This document shows, piece after piece, positions 6,433 to 12,493 of a DNA stretch of 12,493 nucleotides. The first letter of the stretch is position 1. Each line of letters begins with the position of its first letter. The position numbers and the translations under genes were made by a program. Under the pieces are notes generated by a model, which had not been told where the DNA came from, made no database searches, and worked only from the letters and a program-made list of their open reading frames with translations. The stretch comes from Actinomycetes bacterium (lineage in GTDB: Bacteria; Actinomycetota; Acidimicrobiia; Acidimicrobiales; Palsa-688): positions 1-12,493 of the forward strand of contig JAJZWW010000057.1 of assembly GCA_021846485.1 (NCBI GenBank), given 5' to 3'.

Positions 6433-6492
6433 GTGGTGGCCGACGGCACGCAGCTGCGCTGGTGGGGCGACGGCGGCCAGCCCCGAGAGTAG
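6433..6492 (+). CDS. Possible 19-residue micro-ORF after rarA
   Basis: GTG 6433 opens a 20-codon frame ending in TAG 6490-6492, with product MVADGTQLRWWGDGGQPRE. AGGAG at 6421-6425, the last codons of rarA, lies exactly 7 nt before the GTG, an ideal ribosome-binding spacing, and the start is only 4 nt after the rarA stop. I do not recognise the peptide. It has a Trp pair and no hydrophobic segment. Its stop overlaps the TAGAGT element of the next gene. It could be a reinitiation product, a leader peptide, a remnant, or chance in a G+C-rich gap. Confidence 0.28.
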   Translation: MVADGTQLRWWGDGGQPRE

Positions 6493-6495
6493 AGT
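6490..6495 (+). promoter_or_regulatory. TAGAGT -10-like element before the DUF948 gene
   Basis: TAGAGT fits TANNNT and would start transcription near 6502, about 25 nt before the chosen GTG 6527. The leader would contain the GAGGGAAGG purine run at 6505-6513. No -35 element is clear. Confidence 0.35.
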
Positions 6496-6526
6496 CGCAG
6501 TCCTGAGGGAAGGCCTGCCGGCCCTC

Positions 6527-6904
6527 GTGGTCGCGTCCGAGACAGTCGTGGTCGGGGTCACTGTCGTGGCCACGGTGGTGCTGCTCGCCCTCGTGGCCGC
6601 GCTGGCATGGATGCTCCGCGAGGCTGCTGCCCTCCGGCGCGCAGCCGGCGAGATGGAAGCCGAGGTGGCCGCCCTGCGATCCGAGTTGGAGGCGGTGGCG
6701 GCTCGTGCCGGCGAGCAGCTCGCCCGGGTCGACGCCCTGGTCGGCTCCGCCGAGTCGATCAGCGAGGTGGTGGGTTCGGCCTCGCGCCTGGCGTCCACGG
6801 CTATGGCTGCCCCGGTGATCAAGGCGGTGGCGCTCGGCAGCGGCGCGGCGCGCGCCGGGCGCCGGTTGCGGCGGGGCCCGGCCACCGGCGGAGCGAGAAG
6901 CTGA
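6527..6904 (+). CDS. DUF948 family membrane-anchored coiled-coil protein
   Basis: The 125-residue product has one N-terminal membrane segment (about 7-29, including VGVTVVATVVLLALVAALAW). A helical region of heptad-like Ala/Leu/Glu pattern follows (31-75, including EMEAEVAALRSELEAVAARA). It ends in the segment ASTAMAAPVIKAVALGSG (89-106), which resembles the conserved end of actinobacterial DUF948 proteins. The function of that family is not established; it is usually described with general-stress proteins of the YtxG type. The call also rests on position, because DUF948 and DUF6167 genes often precede alaS in actinobacteria. GTG 6527 is chosen because it gives a short cytoplasmic N-terminus before the membrane helix. 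GAGGGAAGG lies somewhat far upstream, and GTG 6548 or a CTG at 6515 are alternatives. The frame is open further upstream but there it only shadows rarA. Confidence 0.82.
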   Translation: MVASETVVVGVTVVATVVLLALVAALAWMLREAAALRRAAGEMEAEVAALRSELEAVAARAGEQLARVDALVGSAESISEVVGSASRLASTAMAAPVIKAVALGSGAARAGRRLRRGPATGGARS

Positions 6905-6929
6905 CCGTGCCCAGCGTCTGGAGCCGACC

Positions 6930-7334
6930 GTGCTGAAGAGGGTCCGCTGGATGGGGCTCGGGATCCTCGCCGGCGCGGGCGGCACCGTCTGGGCGCAGCT
7001 CCGGCTGCGCCGCCGGGTCGAGCGCTACCTGCCGACCCAGGTCCGGGCCGGAGTGGCCACCCGAGTGCGCTCGGCCGGCGCTGATCTGCGCGGAGCCCTC
7101 GAGGAGGGTCGGGAGGCGATGGCCCAGCGGGAGGCGGAGCTGCGAGCGCAGCTCCACGGGACGGCGCCGGCGGGCAGCCCGGCCGGGCAACCCGGCCGAG
7201 ACGGGCGCACCGCTGGTGGTCCCCGCCTGCGGGTGGTGGGAGGCGCCACGCGCCCCGTGCACCGGGAGGCCACGCCGCTCGGGGCCCCCTCGTCGACCCC
7301 GACACCGACCCCGAGCACCGGGTCCGGACGCTGA
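6930..7334 (+). CDS. DUF6167-like small membrane-associated protein
   Basis: The 134-residue product starts with a short basic stretch and a weakly hydrophobic Gly/Ala-rich segment (MGLGILAGAGGTVWAQL, 8-24). A basic run LRLRRRVERYLP and a helical region with REAMAQREAELRAQLHG (61-77) follow. This organisation, and its place after DUF948 and before alaS, match the actinobacterial DUF6167 family, whose function is unknown. The GTG start has GGAG at 6920-6923 with 6-nt spacing, and the gap to the DUF948 stop is only 25 nt, so the two are probably one operon. The C-terminal half is low-complexity, ending in a Thr/Pro/Ser run (STPTPTPSTGSGR) coded by repeats. Very similar coding pattern resumes after the stop in the +1 frame, so the true tail may once have been longer. 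Confidence 0.75.
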   Translation: MLKRVRWMGLGILAGAGGTVWAQLRLRRRVERYLPTQVRAGVATRVRSAGADLRGALEEGREAMAQREAELRAQLHGTAPAGSPAGQPGRDGRTAGGPRLRVVGGATRPVHREATPLGAPSSTPTPTPSTGSGR

Positions 7335-7335
7335 C

Positions 7336-7395
7336 TCGACCCCGAGCTCTGGCTCGGCCCGGGCGTCGACCCCGAGCTCGACGTCGGCTCGGGCG
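7336..7395 (+). repeat. Two 30-bp direct repeats after DUF6167
   Basis: Units at 7336-7365 and 7366-7395 share TCGACCCCGAGCTC at their start and end in GCTCGG-N-CGGGCG-like sequence, with a few central differences. A partial third copy of TCGACCCCGA lies inside the DUF6167 gene at 7293. Each full unit contains its own hairpin. Confidence 0.8.
7342..7393 (+). terminator. Twin hairpins, candidate terminator of the DUF948-DUF6167 operon
   Basis: The first hairpin is CCGAGC (7342-7347) / GCTCGG (7352-7357) with a 4-nt loop. The second is CCCGAGC (7371-7377) / GCTCGGG (7387-7393) around TCGACGTCG, which can pair further. They begin 8 nt after the DUF6167 stop and before the alaS promoter region. 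No T-run follows either one. Confidence 0.42.
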
Positions 7396-7600
7396 TGCGA
7401 CCTGGCTCTGACGGCCCGCCGTCATCGGCCGGGCTGAGCGGCCTCGGCCCCTACCGGCGCCGGCGGCCCGGCCCGGTCCCGGCGGCCCGGCCCGTCGCCG
7501 GCGTGGTGTCCCGCGGCCACGCCGGGCCCGGCCCGCCGCCGGCTACCCCGTCCCGCCGGCCGACCCCGTCCCGCCGACCCCCGGTCGCGGCCGGCCTCGG
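7396..7600. other. Remaining GC-rich spacer before alaS
   Basis: The 281-bp gap 7335-7615 holds no ORF with a credible start signal. Besides the twin hairpins it has direct repeats GGCGGCCCGGCCCG at 7462-7475 and 7481-7494, and ACCCCGTCCCGCCG at 7545-7558 and 7563-7576 (18-bp period). It is almost pure G/C, with C-rich tracts on the plus strand. I see no T-box, tRNA or riboswitch pattern. Confidence 0.6.
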
Positions 7601-7615
7601 TAGTCTCGTGGCGCC

Positions 7616-7616
<1 letters not shown>
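7601..7616 (+). promoter_or_regulatory. TAGTCT -10-like element just before alaS
   Basis: TAGTCT at 7601-7606 fits TANNNT, with 9 nt before ATG 7616. Transcription would begin within about two bases of the start codon. No Shine-Dalgarno sequence is present, so alaS is probably translated from a leaderless or nearly leaderless mRNA. Confidence 0.42.
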
Positions 7617-10233
<2,617 letters not shown>

Positions 10234-10237
<4 letters not shown>

Positions 10238-10764
10238 GCTCGCCGGCGCGCCCTCGGGTGCCGATCGATGCCCCCGCCGGTAGTCCCCGGGGCTCCCCGG
10301 TGACCGGCGCAGGGACCGTCGCCGGCCACGGAAGGGTGCTCGGGGTCGACCTCGGCTCCCGGCGGATCGGCGTCGCGGTCTGCGACGCCGGGCAACGGGT
10401 CGCCACGCCGATCGTGGCGGTGACCCGTCGCGAGGGCGTCGCCGGCCACCGGCGCGCCCTGGACGAGCTCGCCGAGCTGGCCGCCGAGCACGAGGCGGTC
10501 GGTGCGGTCGTGGGCCTGCCCCGTTCGCTGTCGGGTGCCCTCGGGGTGGCCGCACAGGCCACCCTGGCCGAGGTCGACGCGCTCCGGGCGGTCCTGGCGC
10601 TGCCGGTCGAGACCGTCGACGAACGCTTCACCACTGCCAGCGCGGCCGCCGCCTTGCGCTCGGGCGGCTTGAAGGCCCGGGATCGGCGGGCGGTGATCGA
10701 CGCCTCGGCCGCCGCGGTGATCCTCCAGTCCTGGCTCGACGCCCGGGTCCGCTCAGCTCCTTGA
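10234..10764 (+). CDS. ruvX: RuvX/YqgF family RNase H-fold nuclease
   Basis: The 176-residue product belongs to the YqgF/RuvX family of RNase H-fold proteins, called a Holliday-junction resolvase homologue and linked to processing of the 5' end of pre-16S rRNA. Family motifs are all present: VLGVDLGSRRIGVAVCD (35-51) with D39, VVGLPRSLSG (92-101), VDERFTTASA (128-137) and VIDASAAAVILQSWLD (154-169) with D156. The family usually has 135-160 residues. From GTG 10234 there is a 34-residue Pro/Gly-rich extension with no family similarity. I keep this start because it overlaps the alaS stop as GTGA, the normal operon coupling geometry. In-frame GTG 10300 (154 residues) and GTG 10336 (142 residues) are serious alternatives, and none has a Shine-Dalgarno sequence. 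The stop overlaps the mltG TTG start. Confidence 0.93.
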
Positions 10765-12023
10765 GCACCGACCCCGCCCCCGGTCCCGCCGGCCCTGCTC
10801 GCCCGGGCAAGGGCGCCCCGCCCGGTCCCGCGGATCGCGCCGGGAGTCTCTCCGGAGGGGATCGGGCCCGCTACGTCGACGAGCTGTACCGGCGATCGCA
10901 GGGGGACCCGCCGGCGCGCCGGCGTTCCTCGGGAGCCAGGGCGGTGTTCGGGGGAGGTGCCCACAGTACTCGCCGGCCTGGTGGGTTGGTCCGGCGCCAT
11001 CCGGCGCTCAGCGTGGCGAGCATGGTCGTCGCGGTGGCAGTCATCCTCGCCGGGGGAACGATCGTGTGGGCCCGGGCCCAGATCCGCCCGGGCGGACGTG
11101 CGGGCCGGGCGGTCACCGTGAGCATCCCCAGGGGGTCCTCGGCGGGCCAGATCGGCCGGATCCTCGCGAAGGCCGGAGTGATCCACGCAGGGGGGTTGTT
11201 CGGGTGGTACACGCGCTTGGAGGGGGTCGGTGCCCTGCCGGCAGGCACCTACCGCATGCCCACCGACGAGTCCTATGCGGCCGCGGTCAGGCGGCTGCAG
11301 GTGTCGCCGGGGGTCCTGACCGACACCTTGGTGATCCCCGAGGGCTTCACCCTTCGCCAGATCGCCGAACGGGTGGCTTCCTTGCGGGGGATGCACGTGA
11401 GCGCCGGCGCGCTGCTCTCCCTGTCGAGCAGCGGGGCGGTCCGCAGCCCGTTCGAGCCGGCGGGGGTCGACGACCTCGAGGGGCTGGTGTTCCCGGCCAC
11501 GTACCGGATCGCCCGCACCGCCACCGCCACCGACATCCTGGAGCTGTTGGTGCAGACGTTCACCCAGCGGGCCGACGCCCTCGGGTTGCCGGAAGCCGCC
11601 GCTCGCCTCCACCAGTCGGTGTACGGGATCGTCAAGGTGGCTTCCATCGTCCAGGCCGAGGCCAAGGATCTGAGCCAGTTCCCCGACGTGGCGAGCGTGC
11701 TCGACAACCGGCTGCGCGACGGCATCCCCCTCGGGGCCGATTCGACCCTGGTGTACGCCCTCCGCCGCAAGGACCCCGGCCTGGCCGTCTCGGGCATCGA
11801 CTACGAGCAGCCGAACCCCTACAACACCCGCTTGCACAAGGGCCTGCCCCCCACTCCGATCGACAACCCCGGTGCCGCTGCCCTGGCCGCCGCCGCCCAC
11901 CCGCCGCACACCGACCTGCTCTACTTCGTGGAGGTTGACCGCGACGGGCGGCTCGGTTTCGCGTCGAGCACTGCCGGGTTCGACCGGCTGGTCGCCACCT
12001 GCCGGGCCCACGGGCTGTGCTGA
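10761..12023 (+). CDS. mltG: Endolytic peptidoglycan transglycosylase MltG (YceG-like)
   Basis: The 420-residue membrane enzyme cleaves nascent peptidoglycan strands and is thought to set their length. An unusually long, Pro/Gly/Arg-rich cytoplasmic N-terminus of about 80 residues precedes one membrane helix (about 83-105, including VASMVVAVAVILAGGTIVW). A LysM-like segment follows (VTVSIPRGSSAGQIGRIL, 118-135). The YceG catalytic domain has the signature VASIVQAEAKD (293-303). E300 aligns with the catalytic Glu of E. coli MltG (E218), while the upstream Glu of the E-x-E pair is Gln298 here. Further conserved parts are LDNRL (314-318), DSTLVYAL (327-334), NPYNTRLHKGLPPTPIDNPG (352-371) and LLYFVE (386-391). 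The TTG start overlaps the ruvX stop as TTGA. GTG 10944 would remove most of the cytoplasmic part. aroE follows closely. Confidence 0.95.
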   Translation: MSTDPAPGPAGPARPGKGAPPGPADRAGSLSGGDRARYVDELYRRSQGDPPARRRSSGARAVFGGGAHSTRRPGGLVRRHPALSVASMVVAVAVILAGGTIVWARAQIRPGGRAGRAVTVSIPRGSSAGQIGRILAKAGVIHAGGLFGWYTRLEGVGALPAGTYRMPTDESYAAAVRRLQVSPGVLTDTLVIPEGFTLRQIAERVASLRGMHVSAGALLSLSSSGAVRSPFEPAGVDDLEGLVFPATYRIARTATATDILELLVQTFTQRADALGLPEAAARLHQSVYGIVKVASIVQAEAKDLSQFPDVASVLDNRLRDGIPLGADSTLVYALRRKDPGLAVSGIDYEQPNPYNTRLHKGLPPTPIDNPGAAALAAAAHPPHTDLLYFVEVDRDGRLGFASSTAGFDRLVATCRAHGLC

Positions 12024-12051
12024 GGCGGTCCGTGCCGAGGCCGTCCGTGCC
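12022..12051 (+). repeat. 15-bp tandem duplication carrying the aroE start module
   Basis: GAGGCGGTCCGTGCC (12022-12036) is followed directly by GAGGCCGTCCGTGCC (12037-12051), with one mismatch. Each copy holds GAGG followed 6 nt later by GTG, so there are two in-frame ribosome-binding-site/start pairs (GTG 12032 and GTG 12047). The first copy starts within the mltG stop codon. Confidence 0.85.
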
Positions 12052-12493
12052 CAGCGGGGTGACCCGGGTCGCCGGCGTGATCGGCGATCCCGTCGAGCAT
12101 TCCCTGTCACCGGCCCTGCATAACGCGGCCTTCGCGGCGGCCGGTCTCGACTGGGTGTACGTGGCCTTCCCGGTCGCCGCCGGCCGGGGAGCCGAGGCGG
12201 TGCGCGCAGCGAGCACGCTGCATCTCGCCGGCCTGTCGGTCACCGCCCCTCACAAAACTGAAGCCGCCGGCGCTGTCGACCGCCTCACCCTCGCGGCCGA
12301 AGCGCTCGGCGCGGTGAACACCGTGATCCCCACGCCCGGCGGCCTCGTCGGTGACAGCACCGACGGCGCGGGGATGCTCGACGCCCTGGCTGCCGACCCG
12401 GGGTTCGACCCGGGCGGCCGGCGCTGCGTCGTGCTGGGGACCGGCGGCGCGGCCCGGGCGGCGACCCTTGCGCTCGCCCGGGCGGGCGCGGTC
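12047..12493 (+). CDS. aroE: Shikimate dehydrogenase, 3' end outside window
   Basis: The 149 visible residues are the N-terminal substrate domain and the start of the NADP domain of shikimate dehydrogenase, which reduces 3-dehydroshikimate to shikimate in aromatic amino-acid synthesis. The shikimate-binding site shows VIGDPVEHSLSPALHN (11-26). Catalytic Lys is K70 in SVTAPHK (64-70), N91 lies in GAVNTV, and catalytic Asp is D106 in GDSTDG (102-107). The NADP loop is VVLGTGGAARAA (128-139). The frame is open to the last base. I chose GTG 12047 because GAGG (12037-12040) lies 6 nt upstream. GTG 12032, with an equal signal in the duplicated copy, and GTG 12059 are in-frame alternatives, all before the conserved region. 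It is 23 nt after mltG and probably co-transcribed. An alaS-ruvX-mltG-aroE order is typical of actinobacteria. Confidence 0.95.
   Translation, partial: MPSGVTRVAGVIGDPVEHSLSPALHNAAFAAAGLDWVYVAFPVAAGRGAEAVRAASTLHLAGLSVTAPHKTEAAGAVDRLTLAAEALGAVNTVIPTPGGLVGDSTDGAGMLDALAADPGFDPGGRRCVVLGTGGAARAATLALARAGAV

Noticed and set aside
6224..6526. N-terminal extension of the DUF948 frame into rarA
   Set aside because: This part overlaps the conserved rarA C-terminus in another frame and is low-complexity; the family-like region begins only at the membrane segment near 6527.
11634..11663. Possible loss of the catalytic Glu in MltG (VQAEA instead of an E-x-E pair)
   Set aside because: By alignment to the E. 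coli protein as I recall it, the catalytic residue is the second Glu, which is retained as E300; only the first position is Gln.

Overview
The window is a high-G+C, entirely plus-strand housekeeping segment from an actinobacterium (Actinomycetota). Three things support this: the strong G/C third-position bias, the frequent GTG and TTG starts, and the gene order secF-apt-rsh-hisS-rarA-DUF948-DUF6167-alaS-ruvX-mltG-aroE, which is a known actinobacterial neighbourhood. A lineage outside the best-studied genera is possible, because the stretch between rsh and hisS holds only one tiny unrecognised ORF. I cannot name a genus.

Layout. Positions 1-199 are the C-terminal tail of a protein that is most likely SecF, with a four-copy 18-bp repeat and a basic end. 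After a hairpin and a GC-rich repeat stretch come apt (384-914) and rsh (937-3168, bifunctional ppGpp synthetase/hydrolase). A 9-codon micro-ORF overlaps the end of one and the start of the other. A 57-residue ORF with its own promoter and a doubled Shine-Dalgarno module follows at 3347-3520, then hisS (3651-4928) and rarA (5058-6428, with a GGTGP-repeat tail). A possible 19-residue ORF (6433-6492) precedes a membrane-anchored DUF948 gene (6527-6904) and a DUF6167-like gene (6930-7334). A 281-bp repeat-rich gap with twin hairpins separates these from a tight alaS-ruvX-mltG-aroE cluster, in which alaS/ruvX and ruvX/mltG overlap by four bases. aroE runs off the right edge.

How the genes relate. 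The functions are core ones: protein export (SecF), purine salvage (Apt), the stringent response (Rsh), two tRNA charging enzymes (HisS, AlaS), replication-fork and RNA maintenance (RarA, RuvX), peptidoglycan termination (MltG) and aromatic amino-acid synthesis (AroE). Apt beside Rsh links purine salvage to the GTP-consuming alarmone enzyme. HisS and AlaS supply the charged tRNAs whose shortage Rsh senses.

I see no CRISPR array, insertion sequence, tRNA, phage gene, defence island or other new multi-gene system. What merits a second look is small: micro-ORFs at gene junctions, short tandem duplications that copy ribosome-binding or start modules (before the 57-residue ORF and before aroE), a duplicated hairpin after DUF6167, and repeated TANNNT elements 6-9 nt before start codons, which suggest leaderless transcripts.
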